Part shown: positions 37,971 through 52,900 of the stretch, in pieces
Layout of the letters: the number at the start of each line of letters is the position of its first letter
How positions within the stretch are numbered: the stretch's first letter is position 1
NCBI GenBank assembly: GCA_914767715.1
Contig: OU612074.1
Location: 17,966,062 to 18,030,061 of the forward strand
DNA: 64,000 bases
Origin: Membranipora membranacea
Lineage: Eukaryota; Bryozoa; Gymnolaemata; Cheilostomatida; Membraniporidae
Direction: 5' to 3'
Made by a program: the position numbers and the translations under genes
The notes under the pieces: model-generated
Seen by the model: the letters and a program-made list of their open reading frames with translations, nothing else
What the model was told of the DNA's origin: nothing
Database searches by the model: none

Positions 37971-40900
37971 ATGGATACCCGACTAGTGATTCTAAATCTA
38001 GCCCTGCTGGTGGGATTAGCAGCAGCTATCGAGCCCTACAACGAAGATAACTACGATCACAGACGTATGTATCTTTACTATACTGTCATAAGTATTGCTA
38101 TAATGATGTCTATTACTAACAAGAGACCATTACATAACAATTTTTCACCAAGGAGAAACAGTACCCCTGTTTCCTTGCTTTCACAATACTGGTATCACTT
38201 GCTTGTTTAGCTGGGAGATCATTTGGTTCTCCTTGCGGCACTAGGAGAGTGTAACTGATCGACTTGATCAAGTTTCTTTGAATTAATGAATAGAGATTGG
38301 ACAGTAGTCCAACGTGTGCGTGAGAAGTATGAAGGTTTCACTTTGGTTAGTTTGTATCTGATCCTGAGCATCAGTGATTGTGGGATGCGATGGTCTCGGT
38401 CATGATCTTGAAATAAATAGGACTAGGAAAATTGAACAACTTCCGCCGATAAGTTGCTTACTCAGCAGATTTCTCATTTGTTTGAATGTCAGAACTAGAT
38501 GTTTATTTGTGTTGCTAATTGATGAAACTCTGAGTAGTTTGTGGATTTACTTAGCTTACCATGTTTACGCTCTGTTGTGGAAGCATAAAAGATTAATGTG
38601 TAGTTTTGTTAGTTTAGAATCTGATACCTTACGACATGCAATGTTTTGTACCAGTTATTAAACTTCATAAATTATATAGATTAGTTCAGTGATGATTAAA
38701 TCAAACTTGCATGATCCTCTTGGGTTGCAAAAACTCAATCATAAGCTGTAATCCTTTTGCACATTTATCGGTTATATCTGTCATTTCAATCAAAGAGCAA
38801 TCCCCCATGGTCTTCTACAGCTAAATCTGAACAATACATCTCTGTGTTTTGGTTCCGCATTGGATACTTTTGTTTTAGGCACGAGCAATTCTATTGAGTT
38901 TGTAATGAGACTGTATCAAGTATTGGTGCTAATGCACTGATGATTGATTTCTTGTATGCAATTTTGTACTGAATGGTTGTTGCTGTTTTGATCCGAAAAG
39001 GTATTTTTGAGAAAAAAAAATCAATGGATGCGTCAATAATCAAAACATTATATTGAAGAATATAGAAAGGTCATCCCAATATACATGGTGTATTTCAAAG
39101 CATAACATATTAAAGCTTATATATATTCCGATCCTGTTTCATTCTGGAAAGTTATTATAATTGCGTTTCTGATCAACGATTGCCTTTTTTTATCTTAAAT
39201 TGACGCCTTTATCCTTTACCCATGTATTTTCTGTCTTTTTATAGTATGCTATTCAAGTCATAAAGGCAAAGAGTACTCAGGAAACATCGCTGTAACAGCC
39301 GGCGGTCTAACATGTCAGGTAAAGAATATACATTTGCCTAGAAAATTGGGCTCATACCCATTTTGATGACATTAATAAGAGTTAAAAACTAAATCATTTT
39401 TATTGTAATAAATGACGCATGTGACAGTTAATGTTATATGACACAGATTTCCATATTGGCAAAGTGCTTTACCCTCTGGACGCTATCTGCACACAAGCTG
39501 TAACCATGCATATACTAGTTACTCGCTATTATTAGTTACATATGTAGTACACTAAAGGTTGGCCCAAAGATTACACGGAATTAAAGCAAATTAGACAATG
39601 GGTTTCTAATTGCATCAAATATTAAAGTTAACGTTAGGGTCATGTCTAGTTATTAAACGATTGGTCTACCATACGACCCGCGTCACAAGGTTGTAAACGA
39701 ACAAAATGGGATATTAGGTAGGTACGGGTCAGGAAACCTTTGCTTGAACTAAAATAACCAAAAAGATAGTTTGCCAAGTTCACAGAACAGTCAAGCAAGG
39801 AGTCAAGATATATAACAGTGTGCTAAAACCATAGGACTGCCGCAGTTCCTGATTTTGGGCTTGGTGTGGGTGGGGGGTGGGGGGTGGGAAGGATGGAAGC
39901 TCTATTTGCTTTGCAATTCTGAGTTTTTAAGTAAACATGATTTTTAACTATTCAAGTTTTTCACAATTCCCATACTACAAACTATAACCGGTAGGGGAGA
40001 AGAGAAGACAACTATATCGCCTATTCCGCACACATTTGAGTTATCTTCTCTTATCCCCTACTGGTAATAGTTTGTAGTATGGGAATTGTGAAAAACTTGA
40101 ATAGTTAAAAATCATGTTTACTTAAAAACTCAGAATTGCAAAGCAAATAGAGCTTCCATCCTTCCCACCCCCCACCCCCCACTCGCACCAAGCCCAAAAC
40201 CAGGAACTGCGGCAGTCCTATGGCTAAAACTCTTTATAATCCGTGTGAATTAATCAATTAAGTAATTATAAATAAAAAAAGACAAAAGTTGAAATTATTA
40301 TTTGGTGATATTTATATAATATTGAGATGAGTGATTGTTCCATTTTAATTGTATTCTATATTTTTTGCAGAATTGGGTTGATACCAACACCAACCACTGG
40401 GATTTCCCCGAAGATACTGTTGCTGAAGCCTCTAACTACTGTAGAAACCCTGACAACAAAGATGGAGGGCCGTGGTGCAACACTGGCGACCCTAACACCC
40501 CATGGCAGTACTGTGAGGTGAAACATTGCTGTAAGTATTGTCTTCTCACACTTATTCTATATTGTGCATATATCCCATAAACATATAAATTTTTTATTTA
40601 TTTATTAAATCTTATTGTTGATTGTTCATATTTCTCATGTCTCAAATGTCTTAATGAATTATTTAGAGCCAAGTAGCTATATATATATACTTTATTATTA
40701 GCTGTAGAAAACAGCTCTGTTAGCTACAATCTGGATAGAATGTGGTAAATCTTCATTCATTCATTCTTCAGTCTCATGTTTTGTTGTCTTTCTTTTTTTT
40801 TAGTTGGCTGGGTTGATTCTGTGGAGCCAAGACTGATTGGATACGGAAGTCAAGTCCGCATCACACTCAGAGGAAAAGGTATAGTCCTGTCATTAGGTCA

Positions 40901-43900
40901 TGCCACACACGCCATTGATTTCAATACCTATTATATAATCCAGAACAATCATCATTACCAATTACTCATCCTTCTCTTTTATAAAACACAAGGCTTAATT
41001 GACGAAAGATAACCCCTTGGCTGAATGGTATTTATGTTAAAGCAAAGCAATCAAGCGGCTCCAATCTGAGGCTAATCCTTTATTTTGATAGTCACCAGTC
41101 GTGGTGATCGCTGTATAACATGGCGTAAACTGACCCAGTTTTAATTGATGTCAGTATGACAGTTAACAAACAGAGCCTTTTTGCCACAATAATTGTAATC
41201 TTTCAATGACAAAATTTCCAAAATAAGCGTATTCAAATGAAACTTAACTTGAACTCCTTCATTTGATAGGCTTTGCTCAGAGTCAGTTTAACTTTGGAGA
41301 TGATTCACACGTCGGTAATAGAGTGTGGTTAGTAAACGAGTATGAGTCTAAGGAGTGTACCGTTTTTGTGGAGGCCACTAATGAGGAGATGATCACCTGT
41401 TTCTCACCGTAAGTCAAGTCTGAGGTGTTTCATTCTCCAGGTTATTGTCTTAGGTTTTAAATGGGGGTAATATTACCGTCTTGACTAGATTTCCACAAAT
41501 GGAATACGGTTTGAGACTAGAGTTGTGGCAGCCCTATTTCAAAAGTGCGCCAGCCCTTTTTGCAAAGAAACCCGACTATGAACACGATTCCCGTTTTCGT
41601 ATTGAGAAGTTGCAGTGATTAATTAAAAGCCAAGTAGGTGTTATAATGCTGTGCTCGTGACTTGAGTTATATCCAATTTTTTGTTTCTTACCTAGCACCG
41701 TACCAGCATCGGTACCGAGTTTCTGGTTATCAATCTTTTCCAAACTTGTCACTCAATTCAAGGAGGGCATTGGGTATCGCCTTACAGTATTAACCTTCGT
41801 CACTGAGGCGGTCACTGTCACTGGTAGGTTCCTGTCCTGTAGTATCTGTGTTGATTTATATTTTATATGTTACAGAACCGGACTGTACGATGATAAATGG
41901 TCTGTTAGACTGTCAGTAGATGGAGTAGATACCCCAGAGTCTGGTATCTGTAATGGTTCTCCCGACGGCTGGCACTGCTCTGTTAGGGTGAGTTAGGAAT
42001 CCTCAGTCAACCTCCAAATGTTGCTCAAGTGCTAGTAGTGACATTTCATATCCACCCTGGTTTGTGGGTAATAAAATGCCACTATAACTGACTTTAATTG
42101 TATTTACTGGTTCTAGCTTTTCCTTTTCTTTCCTTGTCCTTGTAACAGAAATTAGTACATAAATCTCCATCCCCTTTTATTGTGTTAGATGATTGCTGTT
42201 ATCCAAATTAATTTTGCTATATGTCCTCTTATTGCTTCACTGATTGTTTCTCTGAATACTTGTAGCCATATCCATGGTACTCTCCACACATTAGCGGAGT
42301 TGTCCCTCGATCAGGAGAGGCTGACGGCATCATCACTATCTACGGTAAATTCTTTACTGACGCTTATGGCAGCAACTTTGGCGACGCTAGCAACGGAAGA
42401 ACTCAGAAAGTTCTCAGGTATGTCGTACTGTTAAATTCTGCATCACAGGGAGTAGACATTTTTCTTCTCTTAATTTATTACCTGCATTGCAATGAAATAG
42501 TTATGATGTATTTTTGGGCTAATTCAATGACATAAGCGGCCTTTGTAAAGTTAAGTTTGCACGTGGTGATGCAGCATTAGCACAGTGATATTCTTACCGG
42601 TCTATGCAGGATTCAGGAAATACAAAATATGTTGATCAAACATGGATTTGACACCCCATCAGCTGTTAAGAACACAGTCAGTCAAGATTTTGAAGCACTA
42701 AGCAGTGCCACTTTGTTTCTAAATGACCAGCCACTTAATCTGTTAATGACAAAATGTCTCGATGTGACAAGCCTGTGAACAAAACATAATATCTTGATAT
42801 CTTGACTTCAATGACCAACAGGTGATTAAAACTTCAAGTCAGTTTTCTCAATGGAGATGAATGTCTACTAGTTTGTGAGTAAAATTTCTGAATTTTGTTT
42901 GCAGAGCTTATGTTGGCGGCTACAACTGTGAGCTCAAAGACGGAGATGAGTTGTAAGTTTTATTTGTCCCTTAGTATCTTTGTCTCTGATTGGTTGAGTG
43001 GAGAGACTAATCCAACCAATCAGAGCCAGCACATTTGGATAACCAATAACAAGTTAGTTAGCTACTGTGCCTCAAACCTCCTACAGTTCTGAGTCCTCCA
43101 ATATTTACACAACTGCCTGAGATTTTAATGAGGTTTTGTATACGCATATCCTCCCTAAACACTGTTGTAATATAGGAACATAATTTTTAAATGCATTGTA
43201 ACACCTTTAATGTGGGCCTACCTAATCTATTCCACTTTAACCCTGACAATAAAAGATTATAGAAGATCACATGACCTCATTTATTCTTGTAGTTATGGTA
43301 TGGCTCTGACACATGGTGACGAGGGATACATCAAGTGTAAGATTGCTCGAATCAATGAGAGAGGTCTGTCGGCTAACTTTAACGTCAGTGTCATCATCGA
43401 GGCTCCATTTGGTGCCACATCCCATCAAGCCTCATCTCTTCATGTGTCCGCCACCAGTTCTCTGTTCATGTATCAGTCATTCGCTGGTAAGTTTACAAAC
43501 TTCACAGACAACTCAAAGGTACTATGTTTTCTTGATAGTCATACGACCGTGTGTCGGGTCATTGTGTTTCTACCATGAGGATATTTATGATCTATGGTTT
43601 TATAAACTATCTTTGCGCCTTCTGTGATTTTGGTTGATTTCGATCAAATAGGTAAACCCATTACACTGATATGATGTTTGTGTCTGGTGAATGTTATTTA
43701 TTTTACTGTGCACTGGAAGATCCAATGTCTTTGCAGAGACCGACTTCATAAATTCATTCGTGTTGTCTTTACTCTTTGTAGTGATTGACTCAATCTCACC
43801 TGCCGTCGGCAGCATAGTTGGAGGTCAACTGATCACTATCACCGGCGACTTCTTTGATGAGTCCAAGGCCCCTGCTGAGGTTATGGTTGGTAACGATACG

Positions 43901-46900
43901 TGTACCATCGAGTCCATCACTGATACTCAGATTCTGTGTAGAACTCCAGCCGAGCAGAGCGGTTCTCCATCATCTTACCCAGGTACAACAAGAGTTCAGA
44001 AACACGTTGACAGGGGAGATTATTCCCCTGCACCAATTATAACTGCAACAGAAGTTCATCTTGACTTGCTGGACCATGTTCACAAAGTAGTATCACTAAA
44101 ATACAGAGTAACCAACTGGAAACCCTAAAAGTAGTCAAAGTGCTCCGGTGGTCTTACTGTAGTTTATGATTGTATTGGGTTTTGTGATCAGCAATAAATC
44201 CGTAATATCAACCACCGAAGCTCTCCACAATCAGTACATTTTGTTCATATACTTGATGTACTGACTCATTTACTCACAGGTAACAGAGGAGTCAGGAACG
44301 ACTACTTCAATGACTCGATGACTCATTTTGATAATTTGGAGGATCTCTCTGACAGCGCCGATCAGGTAAGCCTCTAGCTAGTCAGGTTATCGGTAACTGG
44401 CCTATCTTCATGCTCATGGCTGATAGTTTTGAGAGATAGGAGTGAGTTACTTTGTTCTCGATCCTATAATGTCCAAGACATGAAGTGCAATGTCTGTTCT
44501 TTAGGATATGAAAACTGAGATAAATCTCACTGGTAGTTCAATGAACTCCTCGAAGTACTACCGTCTCAATCACCCACCATTTTGATGCATGTCCATCTCG
44601 GCATCGATTTTTTGTGACACACTAGACTGAGGTTTGCAGCTCTGCAATAAATCTCCGAGCGGGTGCTGCAGGCTAACGTTAAAGCCATAGAGATTCTAGG
44701 TTTGGTTGCCAATTTGGGCTTTACCCTGTCGTGTTGGTGTTTTGGAGATGGGAAAACAGTGTTTTGGAGACGGGAAAACATCTCCATATGAGACAAAGCT
44801 GTCAACAGCATAAGATCAATATAGAACTAAACTGACACAATCAGATACCCTTGTGAATCAACCTTCACTTTCTATGAACAGAGAGCGGGAATTTAATCTA
44901 GAACATTATCTCACACAAAAAAAGTGGCTAATTTGACTTAATGAAAACAATAACTGAGATCAATTGTGTTAATTTTGCCTGAATGGTTTCGTTGTGCCAG
45001 GACAAAAGGTTCAATATGTTCCACTTAGTTTTATTCCCCCTGACTGGTCTTTCTAAATGTAATTCATACTTTATAGGGGTGTTTGTTAACACAATAATGA
45101 GTTCAAAAACTAAGTTAGCTCAGAGGTAATACGATCGCTGATTAAAAACTTGAAAGTTTTTTGTCGAGCTATAAATAATAAATAAGGTGATAACTCGTAA
45201 ATACCCTGGTGTTATGGGTCAGTTACAGATTAAGTGTATGACTATATCTAAGGGTTTTTTGACATGACCGAAATATAATGATTATACACAAAGCATGTGT
45301 CCAATTCTGGTCAGCTTACAAACAAAACGCTTGATAATAAGTCAACCCCCCCCCCCCCCACTTCTTCTGCCTGAAGTTGTGACCAAAATGTAGTGAATTA
45401 TGTCAATTCGGTTTCCCATTGAGTACCAGGTTTGGCACCTACTAGACGTCAAACCTTTACTTCATTGAGAATGGGACAGCCAATATATGTTGGGTCCATT
45501 TGTGTGAATGTGAACCAGGCTATATGACTAATGACTATATATGACTATATTGTGTTGGCTCTGATTGATTGGTTGGAGAGACACAACCCAACTAATGAGA
45601 GCCAAGACATTGTATATAAGTTGTCCTCTCATATGTAGTCATACTCTAACATACAATCATAAGCCTTCATGACATTTACCCACACAAAGCTTGTCAAGAC
45701 AGGCTACCTACACATGTAATATACATAAATACTTCTATAACTTAGATTGTTTATTGCACTGAACAGGCTGCCACATTCTGGTCTGATGGAGGCTACTGGT
45801 GTGAGGGTCCTGTACAGTACAAAGGCTACGACTGTCAATTTGCGAGCGCCGGTGACTACACCCCAAATAACTACAATGTTAGGAGCCGAGGCTACTTTAT
45901 CCCCAGACAGAGTGGAGATTACAGATTCTACGTTAAATCTGATGACATTGTTAAGCTCTACCTCAGCTCCTCAGAGGATGAGGCAGATAAGGTAAGTCTT
46001 TACATAAGAATCTCTGATGACTCAACATGCTCCAAGTCAGCCTGACATGAGACTTCCATAAATGTACTCAGGCAATGGCTTAACTTGCCCAAACTCAAAC
46101 TTGATATTGAACTTGACATCAATTTTAGCCAAGCTAGAGCTGGCCTGTCTGATAGTCATTTACTAATTTTATTGATGTAGCTCTCGGTATTCCTTCTAAG
46201 CTCATAGCTATTTATGATAATGATTTAACGTTACTAATAAGTTTTGACATTGTATTTGTAGGCTCTTATTGCGTCGAGTGAGGCTTTCTCAAACTATATC
46301 TATACTCACACTGAGGACCAGATGAGTGATCGATTTACTCTGGAGGCTGGAAAAGCTTATTACATGGAGGTAAGAATGATCGTCGTATCTACCATCTGAT
46401 ACTTTACCATGTAACATAATAGAAATACTGCTTGACGTAGGCGACCTCGATACTAACCGAGATCTAAATCCATTAATATGCTGTTTTGCTGATGAATATC
46501 ATATCTTACACGATTTTCTGCAGCGATGCGCTTCTGGTCGTCTTAGACATCTGAAGAACCGCAGCTCATGAGGCAAAGACTGTTTCTTAAGGCAAATGTA
46601 CATCATGATCAATGAGATTCTTTTATATAAATGCAAATTTCATACTCTAGTAGCAAGCTTCTTTTAAGACAAAGTATTTTGCATCCTTTTCTCGCAACAT
46701 TTAATGTTTGTGATAGATAATAAATTAATCAATTGATCAATAGAGTTACCTGTTCAACATGACTACGCAAGCAGTTTTGGAAAAGATTTGGCGTGCTGAC
46801 CACATAAATAGTCAACTTGTTTGGAAGGTAGATAACTTCAAGTCAAGTTTGAATCTATTTTTACCATACTAAGTGATGACTTCCTGTCTGTTGTAGTACA

Positions 46901-49900
46901 TATCTGGTGAGTACGGAGGATATGCTGGGATATATGTGGGAGCCGCTTACTACAATACTCACCTCGTGCAGACAGTTGATGGTAAGTACGGTTGACCAAG
47001 ACCGCCAATTTTCTCACATAATATCCCCAGTGCCTGTAATTATGGCGGTTTTGGTCTGACCAAACCCGCCACTGTAGGTAAGCCTCTCCAATTTGTGACA
47101 GGGTGACAAGTTTGAAACATACTCAGCACTACTTTTGAAGTTTAAGGAACAATCAGGTTTTGAAAACGTTATGATGCCTGGCTTGCACCTTGTCAGCAAT
47201 TTATTTTTAGGACTGTGACTGCTTAGGAGTGTTGTGTCTGAGAGAATTGAAGATTTAGGTTTGCTGGTGTTACCAATGATCTTACACCTGCACAAAATCT
47301 TGCTAGCTAATACAACTTGATAGCAACGGTATCTTCTTCCTTTGTCGGCATCTTTGCTCTTCAACCTCTATCTATCTTTACAGGTAAAGTACAGCCAGAG
47401 GTTCAGTCAGTACAGATCAGCAGTACTGAGATTAAAGAGACTCTCAGGCTCAAACTCACTGACCTGACTACAAGGACTGCTACTAAAGAGGTGCAGGTAG
47501 TCGAGATGACTTATGATGATGCTGATGGTGTATGGCAGCTCAGCATGATGGGCGCCCGCACAGGTAAACACAACTTTCAAAAATATTTTGTTTGAATTCC
47601 TAAAAATGAATTCATATTCAAGCTCATAGTATAACACATCCGTGTTTCTTCAAGTATGATCAGACTTTGCTCTGGTCTAGTTCTATCACAATTCTCAGGC
47701 TTAGGCTACCATTAAAATTGTAGGGAGCACTATCAGAATATCATTCTCAAATATAAGTCATTTCGCCGACCTGTAATTTTTGTTATCTGTACTTTATTAC
47801 ATTGTTCTTGTATCTGAACTGTTTTTTAGAAATACTTGATGTTGACACATCAGCCATCGATCTAGAGAACGCAATCAACGACCTTCCCTCTGTAAATCCT
47901 GAGAGAGTGACAGTAACCTCCTCAGAGATCAATAATGGCAGACAGTACACCATCACCTTCAACTCTGAGCTCGGTACGTTCTGGTGTCTCTTAAAATTAT
48001 AATACATTTGGTTTTGTTGACCCTCAGTAGTGACCCTGGTATTTTTCCTGGAATGATCTACTAATTCTGACTCATGAGTTCAGGATGTATCATTTTGTAC
48101 TCTAATAGGCTATGATTGGCTAACTGGTTATTTTGATCTGTGTACTGGAAGATGATTGGAAACAGTTATAGTATTGATTTGTCCACTGACGGTTGATTGG
48201 ACGCATGTTTATCTTGATTTGTTTACTATCAGGTGATTGGCCACTGTTTGAGGAGCACACATCTGCTGGATGTGACGTAGCGGTATCAGCTGACACAGAT
48301 GGTGCTGCCTCTCTCTCTTCCTGGAGATTCCACCTCGCTGACGGAGATTCTAACCTCGTATCTGATGTGATGACAACTCTAACTCCCTCTGCTGATGATG
48401 TAAGCAATCAGTTATCCGTTATTAGGACTAGAACTGATACTATCAGAAACCCCACCGAAAAGACGTATAGCTGTTCAGCTCAAGAATGAAAGTGAACAAG
48501 CATTTGATTTGAAAAGGCTTATCGTCTTACTTTTTTTAAAGTATTAATTTCAAATATTATTAACAACTGATGCCTAATCATTTATGAAGCATGACAGAGA
48601 CAATGTTTTCTTGATTCTTGCATTTGAAAAAATAACAGGTCATAATGTTTTTTCATTTTTTTACATGCAGATCGTGTTACAAAAACTATCACTAGGTAAT
48701 ATCTTTTCAATACCTGTGAGTTCTATGATGATCTTTCAGTGACTCTGTGTTTCTCATACCATTTCAGATTGCAGAGAATCTGTTCACTCTGTTCTCATCT
48801 CGATGTCCCATCTCAATAGGCAGCAGAGCTCCAGGAAAGACTTTCTATGAGCCTTACGAGGACTCCAATTCACCTGGTATGTAATGGCATTACTTTTGAG
48901 TTTGATTGGCTAATATTTAGTATAGTTTGGTCCAATCACAATCAGGTCAGGCTATATGAACGTGATATACTAAGGCTATGATACCAGCATTTTCATTCTA
49001 TATCATATCGAACATCTCTCTCACCGCAACGCAAATTATCACTACGTTATAACATCTTGCATTTCATCATTGTTGCAAAAATATACACAGTCTGAGAGAT
49101 AAATGTGTGTTTTGAGATATAAATCTCTTGGTTTATGTGTTCGCACTGTCATTATGTCTCTTTGTCACACATTTAGGATTTTTTGGAGGAGCTCTGGACT
49201 ACGCCAGCGAGCCGTTCTGTGGAAGAGGCTCCGGTATGAACGTAGCCAGAATCTTTGATAAAGACTCTATCGACGTCAGTAACGGTGGATCGGTAAGATA
49301 AAATTTAATTAATGGTGAATTAAAATTTATTTTATTCCATACCTGCTCTTTCACACGGCCACATTTGCCGTGATGCATTGGTCGGTGAACATAATAAAGT
49401 ATATATTATAAAAAAAGTGGTGATCCTAATATAATATGACGTATCACGTTTTGGTTTTGCCATCTATTGTAGCAATTTACTCTGTAGTTCTGACTTTGTT
49501 TTCTACATTTAGTTCTGATTGTTCTTTCTTTTAATTACATGAAAATCTAGTACCTTCGACTGTATGAATTGAGTTTACTCCTTGTGTATAAAAGGTACAA
49601 TATTGTATTATGCTGCTTTTGATATCACCTCAATGTTATAGATTTGCTTTGGATACAGAGGAATACTGAAGGAATATGTCAGGGTTGAGTATTCAACAAA
49701 CCAGAGAGGAACAACTCATCTCTACCCAGCTGTAGACTTCCCTCAGGACACGTGAGTTATCTCCTTTAGTGTAGTGATATTGATTTAATTAACATGTTGG
49801 CACTTATTGGCTGATGGGAGGCACCAAACAGCCAATCAGATCAGAACAAACACATTGATTGGTTTGGTAGATGCATAGATTTGATCACTGGGAAGATAAC

Positions 49901-52900
49901 TTCTTTATGTGATTCATCAGCTACAACGTAATCAATGTAATTCAGACTTACTAATCCTGTTATTACAGACACAGGATATTTGTCCGGAAATAAATATCAA
50001 TGTATTCTACTTATACCATTAAAATCAGACTTCTTGGAAAAATTTGTGGTTCCCAGAGGTATTATATATACAGGTTATCATTGGGAATGGAGAATCTAAT
50101 GGACTGAAATGAGCTGACAGCTGTAGTAAGATTTAAATCCAAGTTGAAACATTCAGATTTGAAAGTTTTCTTGTATCTTAGCCATGGATGCACAAAATAC
50201 CCCAAACTCATTGCTTGTATTTATTTATATGATATATTGTTGATTTATACAGAGACACTGCGATGGATTGGAAGTATATATGTATCGATCTGAAGCAGGG
50301 TTTCGAGGACTGGGATGCTGGACACTCAGGTATAAAAGTATGGGAGGTCGAGCTATACCGAGAACCATACAACGACATCTGGGTAGATGAGGTGGTCATT
50401 GCCGGTGCCCCTACTACTGAGAATTGGGATGGTAAGAATTTCAGCTATGTCAGTATCATCTCAACAATGTGTGAAATAAACCTTTTCTGAGTATTTGGAA
50501 AGTAACTATGAACCAATTTTAAAGGTACATAAGAGATCGATTTAAAATACAACTCATGTTTGAACACAAGTTTAAATACAATCTAAGTTAAAAAGAAGAC
50601 AACTCACTTCCTTTATGTACAACTACATTTTTTTTCAATACTTTTTTTGAATATCCCTTTTTATTTTCTTACACAGCTGTAGCTGAAGAGAGAAGAATCC
50701 CTGCTTATTCTCGAGTCGATGAGATCACTGTGACTTACAACGATACCGAACATTACTACGACATCGAGATCCTACCACATAACTGTGCTAACGAGTTTGA
50801 TATGATTCAGATGTACCTCGCCCCCGTCTCCTCCGGTAATACTGGTAAGTGTCTTTAGAACTCAGTCTATTACAATGTGATGTCCTTATTGCTTTATAAA
50901 ACCAAATATTAATAACGCAGTATTTACATTAAAGGGACACAGACTTTTAAAAACCAAATCAAACAATAAATGATGATTTTAATCTGAAAATTTCTCTTTA
51001 TTTCTTCGTCACTTTCATGACGTGGTCTCATCTCTCTAAATAAATTTTAAATTCAAAACAAACAGGATTTTAATTTATCCTTACAGGTAGTGGATCTTCC
51101 TCAGTGATATACGGAGACAGCGGTGATCTGTGGCCAGCCAATGCTCGTGTAGAGGTCGAGAGAAGAGAATCCGCCTCACCTGCTGTCACCGGTACATGGA
51201 CACTCGGTGATGGACAGGTATGTATCCCATAATGCCCTACTTAACATCCTGATATCTAGCCACTCTTGATTCAGTGGAAAGAACAGCTCCCTTCTCTCAT
51301 AATCAATAATGATTTGTGTGCTAGGGTTTTGAGAGATAATTTATGTACACTGTAGATAATCACTTACATCTAACAATGATAGGGTTTTGAAAAGTATACA
51401 TGTCCAAAACTACATTAGGTACTACAAGTTAATTTAAATACTGTTTCTTGTGGACATTTTTCCATATGATTCTTAATTTGTTTCGTAGGGTGAGATAACT
51501 TTCAACGCCGATGACTCAGCACGTAACATCATGACTAAGTTAGCCCTAGATCTGGATTTACTAGATGTCAAGGTCACTAAGAGCGGCACATGCTATGGAT
51601 ACAACTATGATCTGGAGTGGACTCAGACTAGCGGAGATCTCCCTACTATGTTTGTAAGTGATTCTCAGTGCAATTAACTTATTCTTTCTGTAGGTCTTTT
51701 TCATATCCAAAAAAATGGCTCATTCACTTCTAGGGAATAGAGCTTTGTCTTTTGATATAGTATATGATTAAGACATATCCTGAGATGCAGAATATAAAAC
51801 AAAGTCTGAAACATATCATTTCCTTTTCATAAAGACCTGAATTTCAGGCCTATGTCATGTAAAAACATTGAGACTTACAATAACATATTTACAATTTTGA
51901 TTATCTGTTTAGTCCGTAAGTATGACAGTTCATGATGAGTGACCATATCTTTGCCAGCTCAATTATCATTTGACCTCAAAGTTTCTGCTGATCTCCTATG
52001 TTTGAATTTTTATGTTTAATCAATATAGAGTATCATCTTTTCATTCCTTCATTTGCATTCAAGACATAAAAATACTCACACCAAAAATTGCAAAGTATGT
52101 CACGATGAGAATAGACTGCTTAGGTAGATCGTTTATCATAGCCCATACCCACATACAAGAAACTATCAGAGAAACTCCAACCCACCCAAAGAACCCAAAA
52201 CATCACCCTCTTCTTGGAAGACGCTGATATATGTTTGAAACTTTGGTATCAGTCACCGGTTCTCTGCCACCACCCTCTCTGCCCTTAAGACATGACATCT
52301 GTAACAACATGACACTCCCCTATGACAGGTTGACGGAGGTGATTTGACAGGTAACAGCGCTGAGATTAGTATTGAGGAGGTAGATGGACATGTCTTTTAT
52401 GATCCGATCCCTGGAGATATGATTGTCACAAGAGAGGATAACCCTCAAGTTAGAGTCACTATCAACAACATCAACGCTAAGTAAGTAACTATAAGTAACT
52501 TCGCAAACTTTGTTTTAGAGCTAACTGTGTTCACTATCTAAATAGCGTTTTTTCAAAAAAGTAAACTTTTTATATGAATTTTTATCCATTTATTTTTACC
52601 GTCCATACTTTTAACAAGAGAGCACTCACATGAAGCATTTTATTTCTCTAATTGATGAGACAAATAAACACATCATCATCATCATCATCATCATCATCTA
52701 TAAGTGTTGATATTGTCATTCATAATTATCTTCAATTGCCTTGCCTTTTGACTAGCCATTACTTTGTACACTAGTATTGTTTCCTATAATTTAAAAGACA
52801 AAAGCAATGCGCCATCGGCATTTGTAGGTTGCCCATTGTCAGTATGCTCTGCACATAGACTTAATATTATTATTAAGTCTATGGCTCTGCATCATTTTTT

